The position numbers and the translations under genes are program-made. A DNA stretch of 64,000 nt from Isoetes taiwanensis (lineage: Eukaryota > Streptophyta > Lycopodiopsida > Isoetales > Isoetaceae), in assembly GCA_021234155.1 (NCBI GenBank), contig JAJEKV010000008.1, positions 23,033,106 through 23,097,105 on the forward strand, read 5' to 3'. A model generated the notes under the pieces. It searched no databases and was not told the DNA's origin. It worked only from the letters and a program-made list of their open reading frames with translations. Shown here piece after piece: positions 20,496 through 31,202 of this stretch (position 1 is the stretch's first letter; every line of letters starts with the position of its first letter).

Positions 20496-21342
20496 TTTTT
20501 TTAATATGCTTTACACCTTGTTGATAGGTTGTGCACCCAAGATGCATTGAGATTTCCTAGAGAAAAAGCTTCAAGCAAATGTGCATGCTTGAAGTTGTTT
20601 TCCACTTGGTGGCTAAGGCGAGACAAAATTTTCTTTAGCTCTCACATGAACTTGTTTTTTATTTGGTGACTAAGGCCTCCACGATATGAATTTGTTTTTG
20701 GCTTGGTGCATCTAGGTGCACTGAATATCCATGCATATTTTATAATGTCTATTCCTATTTATTTTGCATAGCCTTATGGAATACATGGTTGCCAAGTGTC
20801 GGCTTCTAGTTTTTGTAGCTTGCATGCACTCTAGCTACTTTTCTCACGTTGGATATGGCAAAAAGGGATCCTACATAAATAGGATTCACATGCATGAATT
20901 AAAAGGCACTTGAAGAGGGCTTCGTTGCCACAACATCCTTTTAGCTCCGTGTATCTTGAATATACAAGCATGCATGCATGCTTGCCATATGTTGGCATGT
21001 TCTTTGCACTAACCTTTATGTTATATATGGAAGCCATGACAAGGATGGCTCTACATAGGTACGTTTTATATTCAATGCAGGATGCAAAAAGATGGAAAAA
21101 TCATTTGAAGAAGGGCTTATCACTTTGGAAAAGGTTCGTTTTCCAAATACAAGGTATTTTGTTAACTTTTTGAAGGAAGGTCAAGAGGAAAATACCCGAT
21201 GGCTGATTATGGTATAGGATATCAGCAGCTTACTATCATTTAAACAGTTTCGTTGCCCTAAAATGTTTATGTGACCTAGCACAGCCGCTACCTTTTGGCG
21301 TCGTTCTATTTGCCATGAATCTGATTCGATTCATGCCCAACC
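20496..21342 (+). repeat. Block P, first copy (~845 bp)
   Basis: Nearly identical to 23,657-24,501 (offset about 3,158 bp, a handful of substitutions). It follows a T run at the end of TNP2 copy 1. A short conserved frame near 21,085-21,210 reads KKMEKSFEEGLITLEKVRF then EGQEENTRWLIMV, present in both copies and unrecognised. Other ORFs in the block look incidental. Confidence 0.9.
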
Positions 21343-23656
21343 ATATGCCAAATCTAATTTGTACTCCATTTCTTTGTATCTGTTGGAGGTTCTTTAGGCA
21401 GTAAAGGACAAAGAATGTGTACACCGAGCAGTATTTGTGTCTCACAACCATTGGAGTTATGGTAGCTCCGTTGCAAGGTTCATTGATCAAGAATATGGCC
21501 TTACAAAATGCTTCAACTGTTACACATAGTATTCATGCTACTGGAAACAGGTTTTAAATTACACTTCATTTTTTCTCATTGATTCGTTCATCTAGAAATA
21601 TGCTCTGTTGCTATTAGTAGAGATGTGCAGACTTGTAAAAGTGCAACGAGCACTTGGCTTTTTAAGCTATTCTCTGTCATAAATTGTTGAAGATTTGGTA
21701 CTGGTTTCCACATGTTTTTATGGCAGAACAAGTCCCTAGCACTTGTTTATCTCTGTTCTAACAAATCTGGCCGATTCTTTACAATGTTGATGGTTGGGAA
21801 TTTTTTCCTGTGATAATTTTATAACAAGATGACACTGCCTATAGACAGTTTGTCTTTCTTCACTTCGTTTTCAATATCCTATCCATTTTTTGTAGATTCT
21901 AACTTTGGGAAAAGGGTTACAAAGGGTGATCGGTTATAAACCGAGAGGACCCAATGTACCTTTTGGCCCTTGCTTTGATACCCTTATCAGGCTAACAAGG
22001 TATTGTTTGGCTGCAGGTACGGGTCCTCTCTTCCCTTTGTATCTCATTTGCTTCGCTTAGTTTATTGTCTGCTGAAGATGGATTTGGAGATTTAGCTCGT
22101 GAAATGGAACTATCATGGGAGCTGCGTACATCATAAAGAGTTCTGAGTAGAATTAATCATTGCATGAAAAGCATCTCCAGGTTTTTATTATGAAAGTAAA
22201 TTTCTGAGAAAGCTAAGGTATGCAGCTCTCAGGTTATATTCATGATGCTTTTACTGTAACAATCTAGAAGTAGAGTTTGGATAACAGTTTGCCTATGATT
22301 ATTGATTTCATTGTCCTTCTACATTCGTGCATTTGCTGGAATAATATCTAAAACAATACTGCACTACTGGCTTAACAAAGCAGTGATGTTCTTGTCTTAA
22401 GCTTTTGTCTTTGTGCATTAACCTTTACAATTTGTGGCTGGATTTGTGGCTGCTCTCTCTTGATTAATACAAAGGATTTCTTATCACTGGTTTGAAATAG
22501 ATGTATGTTGTAAATGGCCACATTGAATATTTGACGTTTGTATTCTACTTTATGGCATAGGTCCTTGGGTGCTTAAGCTGATTTTAAAACAGTGTATCCA
22601 GACACAAGAGATATTGAATACTTGCATTATATTGTAAGATAGTGATACTTGTTTGCTTTATAACCAGTTTTGAAAAGAATGTATATGGTCTTGCAATGGC
22701 CACATTTGCTGTTTGAAAGAGAGGGATTTATGACTATTGGAACATAAGTACTGGACTTGGATGAATTTCCTTGTCTGGATTGATAATACGGTGGAAGGAT
22801 TGACTGAAGCCGATGTTTGACCTAGGATTCTAGGTTAAGCTGGGTTTTTTTTAGACACTTCGATTCCTTGGTTTAACCTGGGTTGCTTGTGTCCTTTAGT
22901 CTGATCCCTTCTCTTTAAAGTTCACATAATCCATGATTACCATGTTCTGATATTTCTACTTCTGATATTTCTGATGACACTTATTCACTAGTATGAACAA
23001 AATGGAGTTTGATAACAGTTGTTTTTAGCCCTCTTGGAACAAGGAGCAGGATAATACTATGAGCAAAATGGAGTGGTCTACTTGGCATTCATTAATATTC
23101 GCTACGTGGCATTCAATAATAATTTTTCATTACAGGAACAATAGGATGAAGTGGGATTTAAAATTATTCCTCCAGCCTCCCACGAGGAACGCAGAAGTGA
23201 CAACTTTGGAGTATGCTAGAATAAAATGGTACGTCCCAAGAAAGTTGTACAAATATTTTTATGTTGTACCATGCATGAGATCCTGTTATTCAATTGCACA
23301 AAAGGGTGAGGATGATGATCCACAACCATATTTGCCATTTGGCTAAAAATCGTATCTGCCATTTGGCTCTATAAAAAATGTCATATTTATGGCTGTTATT
23401 CTACAACCAAGCATTGCTTTGGCTTGTGGTCTGAACAATACAATACAATCACCACAAAGGTTCCTTGGACTCAAATATCACGTATAGGTACTAAGGTATG
23501 TTCCTTCGGTGCTTTAATTATTCTTGTTAATCTAATGATGGAAAATATAGGGTAGGGACTGACCTCTGCTATAAAGGTAGGGGTCAGCCCTCCCTTGAAT
23601 TACAGCATACTTGCAATGAGGTCAGCCATATCCTACGGTTGGAGGTAGGATTTTTT
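21343..23656. other. Single-copy stretch between the two P blocks; no assured gene
   Basis: Mostly intron-like T-rich sequence. Two short frames look exon-like: 21,400-21,530 (SHNHWSYGSSVARFIDQEYG) and 21,895-22,045 (VIGYKPRGPNVPFGPCFDTL). A 95-codon ORF at 23,059-23,346 is also open. None has a recognisable domain. It may be unique transposon sequence or a captured host gene segment. Confidence 0.4.
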
Positions 23657-24501
23657 TATTAATATGCTTTACACCTTGTTGATAGGTTGTGCACCCAAGA
23701 TGCATTGAGATTTCCTAGAGAAAAAGCTTCAAGCAAATGTGCATGCTTGAAGTTGTTTTCCACTTGGTGGCTAAGGCGAGACAAAATTTTCTTTAGCTCT
23801 CACATGAACTTGTTTTTTATTTGGTGACTAAGGCCTCCACGATATGAATTTGTTTTTGGCTTGGTGCATCTAGGTGCATTGAATATCCATGCATACTTTA
23901 TAATGTCTATTCCTATTTATTTTGCATAGCCTTATGGAATACATGGTTGCCAAGTGTCGGCTTCTAATTTTTGTAGCTTGCATGCACTCTAGCTACTTTT
24001 CTCACGTTGGATATGGCAAAAAGGGATCCTACATAAATAGGATTCACATGCATGAATTAAAAGGCACTTGAAGAGGGCTTCGTTGCCACAACATCCTTTT
24101 AGCTCCATGTATCTTGAATATACAAGCATGCATGCATGCTTGCCATATGTTGGCATGTTCTTTGCACTAACCTTTATGTTATATATGGAAGCCATGACAA
24201 GGATGGCTCTACATAGGTACGTTTTATATTCAATGCAGGATGCAAAAAGATGGAAAAATCATTTGAAGAAGGGCTTATCACTTTGGAAAAGGTTCGTTTT
24301 CCAAATACAAGGTATTTTGTTAACTTTTTGAAGGAAGGTCAAGAGGAAAATACCCGATGGCTGATTATGGTATAGGATATCAGCAGCTTACTATCATTTA
24401 AACAGTTTCGTTGCCCTAAAATGTTTATGTGACCTAGCACAGCCGCTACCTTTTGGCGTCGTTCTATTTGCCATGAATCTGATTCGATTCATGCCCAACC
24501 A
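23657..24501 (+). repeat. Block P, second copy
   Basis: A duplicate of 20,496-21,342. At its right edge the sequence CATGCCCAACCAT switches to TNP2 copy 2 (from ~24,510, matching copy 1 from ~18,590). This junction therefore marks a recombination or deletion point that removed the SET ORF from copy 2. Confidence 0.9.
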
Positions 24502-24509
24502 TTGGTCAT

Positions 24510-26335
24510 ATTGGTCGTACTGACGATGACCCTATTGTTATCGAAGTAGAAACGCAGTTATTTCCTGCGTCTCGAACCTCTCGTTTGTCGGCGTGCCTGC
24601 TAATTCTCAATCTCCAAACCAAGTTCAAGTGGAGCAATGCAAGTGTCTCTGCTCTATTGAGGTGACATACTTATCAAGTCTTTCTATCTTACCACCATCT
24701 CCATCTTTTATCTTACCACTCTTAGATGCGCAGGTTATTGCACGAGAAGATCCTTCCAGAGAAGAACAATATGCCTACCGACAGATCTCAAGTCAAGAAA
24801 ATGATTCAAGCGACCGGCCTTGGTTATAAAGTCATACATGCATGTCCAAATGATTGTATGATCTTCTATCCCCCTGCCGAGCATGAAAATTCCACTCATT
24901 GTCTCGTATGTAATGAACCGAGATACAGGTGACCTAAAGGGAAAAACGGTACCTCAGAAGGTTATTCGACACTTTCCAATAATCCCAAGGTATATGCATC
25001 ACCACTTCTTACAAATAGTTGTAGATTCACTTATTTTCACTACTTATATGTTGCCTATAATTTATTCTAATATATTATATAGGTTAAAGTTGATGTTCCA
25101 TTGCAAGACATTGGCTAGCCTAATGGACTTCACGGCTACACATGCATCTAGTGATGATGTGATGCGAGTCCCGAGCGACAGTGCAGCTTGGAAGCATGTC
25201 GATGCGACATGGCCTGACTTTGGAAAAGAACCACGTAACGTGCGTTTGGGCCTAGCCACCGATGGCGTAAACCTGTATGGTACACAATCGACTGCATGGT
25301 CTACATGGCCAGTGATGATAGTGAACTACAACATACCCCCATGAAGAAAAAACCAAGTAATTTAGATGTGTACCTAAGAATAATTGTGGATGAGTTACCG
25401 CCTTTGTGGAACACAGGTATTCGGGTCTACGATGCACATAAAAATGACGTTTTTATGTGGACTATGCATGACTTTCCTGGGCTTGCCGAGTGTTCTGGGT
25501 TTAAGACATCGGGGCACTTCCCTTGCATGATATGTGGGGAAAAGTTGCAGCACCGTCACTCTAAGCATCTGAAGAAAGTAGTATACAAGGGTTTTAGGAA
25601 GTATTTGCCGCTCACGCACCCCTTCAGAAAGCAGCGTGCACAATTCGATGGCACTGTAGACTATACAGAACCACCAAGCAGAATTACCATACGAGAATGG
25701 GGTGAACGTTGGGATAAGAAGGAAGAGGGGGAAAATCCGCAAGGGGAAATCGCACCCCTTCAGAAAGTGAGGAAGTTGTAGCCGACCTAGACAGTGAGGA
25801 TGAGGAATTATACAGTGGTGGAGAGGAAGCCGCGGAGGAGGAAGTTTTTACTGCCAATATGAAAAGGAAGTCTGTTTTTTATAGACTACCATATTGGACC
25901 GACCTATTGATTCAACACCTTTTAGACCCGATGCATATCTTCAAGAATGTGGGAAACTCTTTATGGAAGCATATATTTGGTCGAAAAGACACAACAAATG
26001 CCAGGATGGACCTTAAGGTAAGTAATACAAAGAAAGAGGCATGGATCCGAGGTGAAGGGCAACCACTTCCTCCGGCAAAATGGGTTATTGCTAGGGCTGA
26101 CCATCGAGCTATTTATGATGATTTAAGGGCCCTTAGAACACCAACTGGTTATATGCAATCATTGCGAACTGCATTCACAAGTACTGGGGAGCTGACTGGT
26201 TTAAAGTCTTATGACTGGCATAAGTTCTTGCATGTAAGCAATTGGAGTCCAGATATATGCACTACTATTAAATGTAACCCATACTTATATTTAGTGTTTG
26301 GATCATGCAGTTCTTCATGCCCCTGACCTTTAGGG
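24510..26335 (+). pseudogene. CACTA TNP2-type transposase, copy 2 (N-terminal and core)
   Basis: Almost identical to copy 1 from 18,590 on: ILNLQTKFKWSNASVSALLR, then GLGYKVIHACPND, then LGLATDGVNL and SGHFPCMICGEKLQ. It keeps an interval at 25,055-25,150 (intron plus LMDFTATHASSDD) that copy 1 lacks. It is missing ~52 bp after YNIPP (25,343), which drops the conserved PPWL-MK block and shifts frame. The core continues to a region with KSYDWHKFLHV near 26,200-26,240. It lacks the SET ORF upstream. The DNA-strand-transfer core is therefore broken. Confidence 0.85.
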
Positions 26336-26441
26336 GAGTTTTAGACAAGGGACCCTTGGAGGCAATAAGTGCCCTATCAAAGGTCGTAAGGTTGTTACCC
26401 ATGTTGATTTAGTGGTCCCCCATCTATTTTATTTGTGGCTA

Positions 26442-26490
<49 letters not shown>
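26336..26490. repeat. Junction with 47-nt poly-T, shared with end of copy 1
   Basis: 26,350-26,443 matches 20,388-20,484, both ending in a T run. This is where the two TNP2 copies part: copy 1 passes into block P, copy 2 into the TNP2 C-terminal half. Confidence 0.8.
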
Positions 26491-26491
<1 letters not shown>

Positions 26492-26582
26492 GGACCTCAT
26501 AGGTGGATGTGTAAAAAAACTATACCGAAAGACGAAATTGAAGAGATGAAAGTGAAAATGGCAGAGGCATGTTGCTTGTTGG

Positions 26583-26627
<45 letters not shown>

Positions 26628-27230
26628 GGACCTCATAGGTGGATGTGTAAAAAAACTATACCGAAAGACGAAATTGAAGAGATGAAAGTGAAAATGGCAG
26701 AGGCATGTTGCTTGTTGGAGAAGGAGTTTCCTCTGAGTTTTCTTGGCAGTCAAATCCATCTTTTTTGGTACATCTTATTGAGGAAGTGGAGCTCAGGGAG
26801 GCTGTACATGCGAGATGGATGTTTTTCTTGGAAAGGTTTATGAAGGTATTGAAGGATATGGTGCGTCAAAAGAGCACGTCCACGAAGGTAGTATGGAGAG
26901 GGATGGCTACTTGAAAGAGTCACTTTTCTATATGAGAATATATTTCCGCCGTGACATCGGATGCACCTCACTTATGGAGTGATGAAGGGGACGAGAAGAT
27001 TGTGGGGGGTAGTGGCGGAAGGCAATGGTATGCGAAGTCATTTCCGCTGATATTATCAATAAGGTTAATCAATTTCTTCTTTACGAAAGACAATGGGTAC
27101 TACAGGCTATGACCGATGCATATTACAAGGGGGAATATATTACAGCTACGGAATGGGCATACGCACAAGGTGTCATGAAAAAGATAGTTGCAACAAATTA
27201 TGTTGATGTCGAAATCAAGTATTTTCTTTT
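26491..27230 (+). pseudogene. TNP2 transposase C-terminal catalytic part
   Basis: After the T run the frame gives EEMKVKMAEACCLLEKEFP and, one frame over, HLIEEVELREAVHARWMFFL and ERFMKVLKDMVRQK. These match the TNP2 block around the last catalytic acidic residue (HL-EEVEL-G-V--RWM-PFER). Further decayed sequence includes APHLWSDEGDEKIVGG and then INKVNQFLLYERQWVLQAMT to ~27,220. The start is doubled by a 136-bp-offset repeat (26,491/26,627, including 40 T). Multiple frameshifts and stops make it inactive. Confidence 0.8.
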
Positions 27231-27289
27231 GATGTTATTGTATCTATTGACATTAATGTTGCTTTTGACAGTATATATCTTACTCCTCG

Positions 27290-27800
27290 ATATGGTGGCA
27301 TGGGACCCACGATCGTGTGAGTTCTCTTGACATACACAGGAAGACTTGTGACTACGGAGTTATGGCATCATTCACGATGGAGTTTCAATCAAGTGTTGCC
27401 GATCGTAATCGTCAGGAAGCCAGCTGTGATTGGGTCGGGAAGTTAAATAATGGAGGTGGATGTTGGTGGCAATTTCAAGACCTTCATATTCGATGTCGAT
27501 TGGTTTGACCTTCAATTAAGGGCGGCCAGACCTACAGTAAAGTATGATAGAACAAGTGGCTTTTTTGCTGTCAACTCTAGCAAACTGTACCCTGGTAGTG
27601 AGACGCTTGTCCTTCCAGACAACTGTGAACAGGTACACACATATACATATCCAACTTCAAAATTTAGACCATCAATATTAATCTCACGTCCAGCTTCTTT
27701 GACCAGATTTTTTTCTTTATCGATCGACAAGACCCAACATGGTGGTTTATCATACAAACTACACCGAGGGGACGCCCAATATTCCAAGGTGTTGTGCTAG
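27290..27800 (+). pseudogene. TNP2-associated DUF4216-like domain
   Basis: Frames in this stretch give CDYGVMASFTMEFQSSVADR and then VGGNFKTFIFDVDWFDLQLR, GFFAVNSSKLYPGSETLVLP and DNCEQVHTYTYP. The order (GVM...S..DRN, then a V-L-K-DWFD strand, then G...VN...L, then Q-V.Y) is that of the DUF4216 domain found at the C-terminus of plant TNP2 proteins. A frameshift separates the two halves near 27,450. Confidence 0.75.
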
Positions 27801-28044
27801 AGGAGTCAATGACGTCTGAAGAGCCCTCTGGCAGATCAAGGCATTCAAACTCACCGGAAAACGAGCATCAAGAGGTTGGACCATTAGCTGTCATGCGGCA
27901 TCTTACACCGCCCAATATTCCAAGGTGTTGTGCTAGAGGAGTCAATGACGTCTGAAGAGCCCTCTGGCAGATCAAGGCATTCAAACTCACCGGAAAACGA
28001 GCATCAAGAGGTTGGACCACTAGCTGTCATGCGGCATCTTACAC
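27773..28044. repeat. 136-bp tandem duplication (one mismatch)
   Basis: 27773-27908 and 27909-28044 differ at one base (ATTAGC versus ACTAGC). The unit begins CGCCCAATATTCC. Confidence 0.95.
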
Positions 28045-28079
28045 GAGAGCAATTCCACGAAATCTGGATGTACTTCACC

Positions 28080-28640
28080 ATTTTGATATAAATGTTGGCA
28101 ATGCTAACAATGGCGACTCTAGTTAGCACCTAGAGGAGGCGGTATACATTATATCGGAGGAAAGAACGGGTGGAACATGGGCTCAAAGAAGCCACATAGG
28201 CTCAAGCATTGCCCTAGACTCGAACATGCCACCTAGGCTCCAATGGAAGATCAAATATATGCCACATAAACTAGAGAAAAAAATACAACACATGACGTCA
28301 CAATGACCTGTTGCCACCTAGGCTCACATTACACGTGGCTAAAATATGCCACTTACATCAAACATGTCAACTAGGTTCAAACATGACGTGTGACTCAAAC
28401 ATGCGACCTGGGATCAAACAGGTCACATACTAAAATAAAATATACTGTATATGACGTCGCAATAACAAAATACCACGTGTAGGCGTTGCATTCCCCTTAG
28501 AGTCAAACATGCCACCTAGGTTCAAACAAGCCTGTTAGGCTCAAGCATTGCCTCTAGGCTCAAACATGCCCCAGTATCAAACATGTCACAACTAAAATAA
28601 AAAATAATGTAAATGACGTCGCTATAACAATATACGTCGC
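28080..28640. repeat. CATGCCACCTAGGCTCAAA subterminal repeat array
   Basis: About a dozen degenerate units built on CATGCCACCTAGGCTCAAA, mixed with ATGACGTCGCAATAAC motifs. It lies directly inside the proposed right end of the CACTA element, where subterminal repeats are expected. The same unit occurs in the opposite orientation at 42,420-42,650. Confidence 0.7.
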
Positions 28641-28660
28641 ATGCGACGTATACGCGACGT

Positions 28661-28688
28661 AAAAAAACTCATTTCTTAATTGGGTGAA
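28661..28688 (-). other. Proposed CACTA 3' terminus
   Basis: Read on the minus strand it gives CACCCAATTAAGAAATGAG, resembling the left end in the AAGA-AATGA core, with ACGTCGCG motifs next to it. The match at the extreme end (CACCC versus CACTA) is weak. Confidence 0.35.
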
Positions 28689-28719
28689 TATGAGTGGTCT
28701 TCTGGCCACGGAAATAGGT

Positions 28720-29195
28720 CCCCAGGGCAATGTCGACGTTCTGAGTCCATTGGCAGAGTCAAATCGCGGTTCCGAAGAGGGGAGGTCGCCCGTCCGTCCC
28801 CAGGGCCTTGGGGAGAGGAAATTCGGGGCAAGCAACTTTCGGGGGGATTTTAGGGTCCGTGCTCTGGCGTCAACACCCCCACTCCACATCAAGTCACGGC
28901 GCAAGGTCCCGGCCGAATCTGACAAGGAGAGGGCCTCCGAAACGTAAACCCTGTGGGTTGCCAGGTTCTAGAAGGCTTTGCATTTTGGGGGCCGAGTCTT
29001 GGTCTTTTGCAGTTGGGACCTGGCCCAGAAGCTGCGGCCGAGAACACGAAGTAATGATTAAGGAGAGGGCCTCCGAAACGTAAACCCTGTGGGTTGCCAG
29101 GTTCTAGAAGGCTTTGCATTTTGGGGGCCGAGTCTTGGTCTTTTGCAGTTGGGACCTGGCCCAGAAGCTGCGGCCGAGAAAACGAAGTAATGATT
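28720..29195 (+). repeat. Module Q, first copy (with 136-bp duplication)
   Basis: 28,730-29,060 is homologous to 42,040-42,330: shared phrases include GAGTCCATTGGCAGAGTCAA and GCCTCCGAAAC-TAAACC. 28924-29059 and 29060-29195 form a 136-bp duplication with one mismatch. The ORFs it yields are not family-like. It is probably an untranslated part of a transposon. Confidence 0.8.
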
Positions 29196-29266
29196 ATATA
29201 GTGCATTTACTTTGTGCATGCTTGGCTTTTTGTATTCATTATTTTGTTTTGTTTGTAGGCATAAAA

Positions 29267-30649
29267 ATGGCCTCGAAGGGACAGAGATGCTTAGTGAAAT
29301 TAGGGCATCCTCATCAATCAAATATGCGCCTGAGGCCAGGCCGAAACGACATATGCAAACCCGATGATCGAATTAACCATTTTGTAGCATCGGTTGAGAA
29401 AGAATGTCGGTCTGAATTTTGTGGGAGGTAATGCGAGCATGAGTCCGAGTTGGAAGATATGATGAGAAAGAACTTAAAGTCTTGGGTTTGCAATCGAGCG
29501 AAATTGAGGATGCTACTTAAGTATAAAGTGCCACTTATGAGCCCCTATCTTTGAGGCATACGTGGGGACGATGGGCTAATTCGTATGAAGTGCAAAGGTC
29601 CGGACGAAAAGATCACAAGATGGCCGATGAGTCTCAAAGATGAACAGGTGAAGGAGTTAGATAGTCTTATCCATGGTGGGAGCTCTATTGGTGCGAGGGG
29701 GCTAGATTATCATTACATGCTCATGATAAATGTGTTGCATTTATTGACAACATTCTGTGGATCGTTGGAGTTGTAAAGTGCATTGGTAGTAAACAAGACT
29801 GCGGATATACCAAATCCGGATCTTGGGAACACGTACTTTAATCAAGATGACTATTATCTTGCCATTGTGTGGAGAGGCCAAGATAGAGCCGCATCATGGT
29901 TGTTGGCCGACAAGTATATCCGTTTCAAGAGCCCAAGTCCAAAGCCACACCCTTGGACTTGCCCCCGAGGTCTTTTTTGTGGAGATGAGCCACGGGGACC
30001 GGACCAATGGTAGTCTTGCCATTCATGAATGGAGGAACTTTGCGGAATTGCTTGACCATCTTCGAGCCAATTCTCTTCTTATAGGAGATGGTCAAATGCA
30101 ATGCATAGTGCTCCAAGAAGGGCTGATATGAAGATAAGTCAATGAGTGGAAAGCCAAAATGAGACTCGTGTATAAGTATCGTCCGAAATAGCTCTCGCTC
30201 TTGCGAGAAGGAGTCTATGCCATCCACGCTCCGGGTTGGACACACACAAAGCTCAATTGCAAAAGGGTCAAACTCCATTTTGATGACTCCCTTACAAATG
30301 TGTGGGTGGCTATTGGTGATTGGGACGACCCCTTTTTTTTTTGCAAGGAGCAAATGCCCAAGTTGAAGAGCCGTTATACACTACAAGATGGAAGCGGTGC
30401 GATATCCGTGTTGAGATAAACCCAACCGACCGATACTCTAGCACATTGGACATCATCCAACATATGAAGGTCCAAATGATGATGGATAGAGAGCTGGTGC
30501 ACATGGATCGCCCATCTATTGTTCGCGTCATCAATGTGTTCAAAACAGCAGGGCTTTCTTCTGATATAGTTGTGAGAGAAAGACGACATATGAAGTGTGG
30601 TGATCCACTTGAGATGGCTAAGCTACTGTTAAATGCTTGCAAGAAGTGA
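29267..30649 (+). pseudogene. Unrecognised broken coding island
   Basis: Several frames in series have protein-like composition: from the ATG at 29,267 (SKGQRCLVKLGHPHQSN, CKPDDRINHFVASVEKECRS), then 29,585-29,776 (KSLKDEQ-type amphipathic sequence), 29,783-30,013 (YYLAIVWRGQDRAASWLLAD), 30,201-30,419 (KRVKLHFDDSLTNVWVAIGD) and 30,320-30,649 (DIRVEINPTDRYSSTLDIIQ). They are separated by stops and frameshifts. The consistent plus direction, the module-Q leader shared with 42 kb and the lack of introns suggest a transposon ORF. I do not recognise the family and assign no function. Confidence 0.45.
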
Positions 30650-30789
30650 TTAATATAATTTTGTCTTCCTATTTGAGGCTTGTTGCAACAAATAAATGTT
30701 TTTTATTCAAAATTACTAATGAAAAAAGTAATTTATTAATCAAAAAAATTATTATTAATGGTAAATAAATTAGTAATCATAACTTGTAG

Positions 30790-31115
30790 ATAAAGTGTCG
30801 CTACAGACGTCAAACCCTAGGTTTTGTGTGCTACATCATCAAACCCTAGATCGTGCCACATGCAAACCCTAGATTGTAAATGCCATGTGGCACGATCTAG
30901 GGTTTGATGATGTGGCACACGCAAGCTAGGGTTTGATGACATGGCACTTACTATGATGTGGCAATACGAAGTCGCCACGTGACACAACCTAGGGTTTGAT
31001 AATGTGCCACATGCAATGTAGGGTTTTATGATGTGGCACTAAAAATGCCACGTGGGATAATTTAGGGTTCGGTGTATGACATGATACATGGCCTGATAAT
31101 ATGGCAACCTAGAGT
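30790..31115. repeat. AAACCCTAG / GTGGCAC repeat with a perfect 30-bp hairpin
   Basis: Degenerate ~50-bp units alternate AAACCCTAG (or its complement CTAGGGTTT) with TGATGATGTGGCAC. Arms 30833-30862 and 30884-30913 are exact reverse complements with a 21-nt loop. AAACCCTA resembles the plant telobox. Confidence 0.8.
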
Positions 31116-31202
31116 TCGATATGCACCCCATACATATATACGAGATACTTTTCTAATATAAATAAGAAGATAAGAATATAAATTTAGGTATTTATTCAAA
31201 GA

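Larger units (their letters stand above)
15891..28688 (+). mobile_element. Probable CACTA (En/Spm) element carrying SET-domain and TNP2 genes
   Basis: The left end reads CACAACAAGAGAATGATCAT and closely matches an independent CACTA-like end at 38,652 (CACTATAAGAGAATGAGCAT). The right end, read on the minus strand from 28,687, gives CACCCAATTAAGAAATGAG followed by a T run and ACGTCGCG. Both ends carry subterminal GCGACGT/ACGTCGC and GACGCCGC motifs. Between them lie a SET-domain ORF and two damaged TNP2 transposase copies, all in the plus direction. The ~12.8-kb span is long for one CACTA unit, and the internal 3.16-kb-offset duplication suggests rearrangement or nesting. A 3-bp target duplication was not convincingly seen. 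Confidence 0.5.

Noticed and set aside
26435-26759. Poly-Phe and poly-Lys ORFs
   Set aside because: They are translations of the poly-T runs beside the TNP2 fragment.
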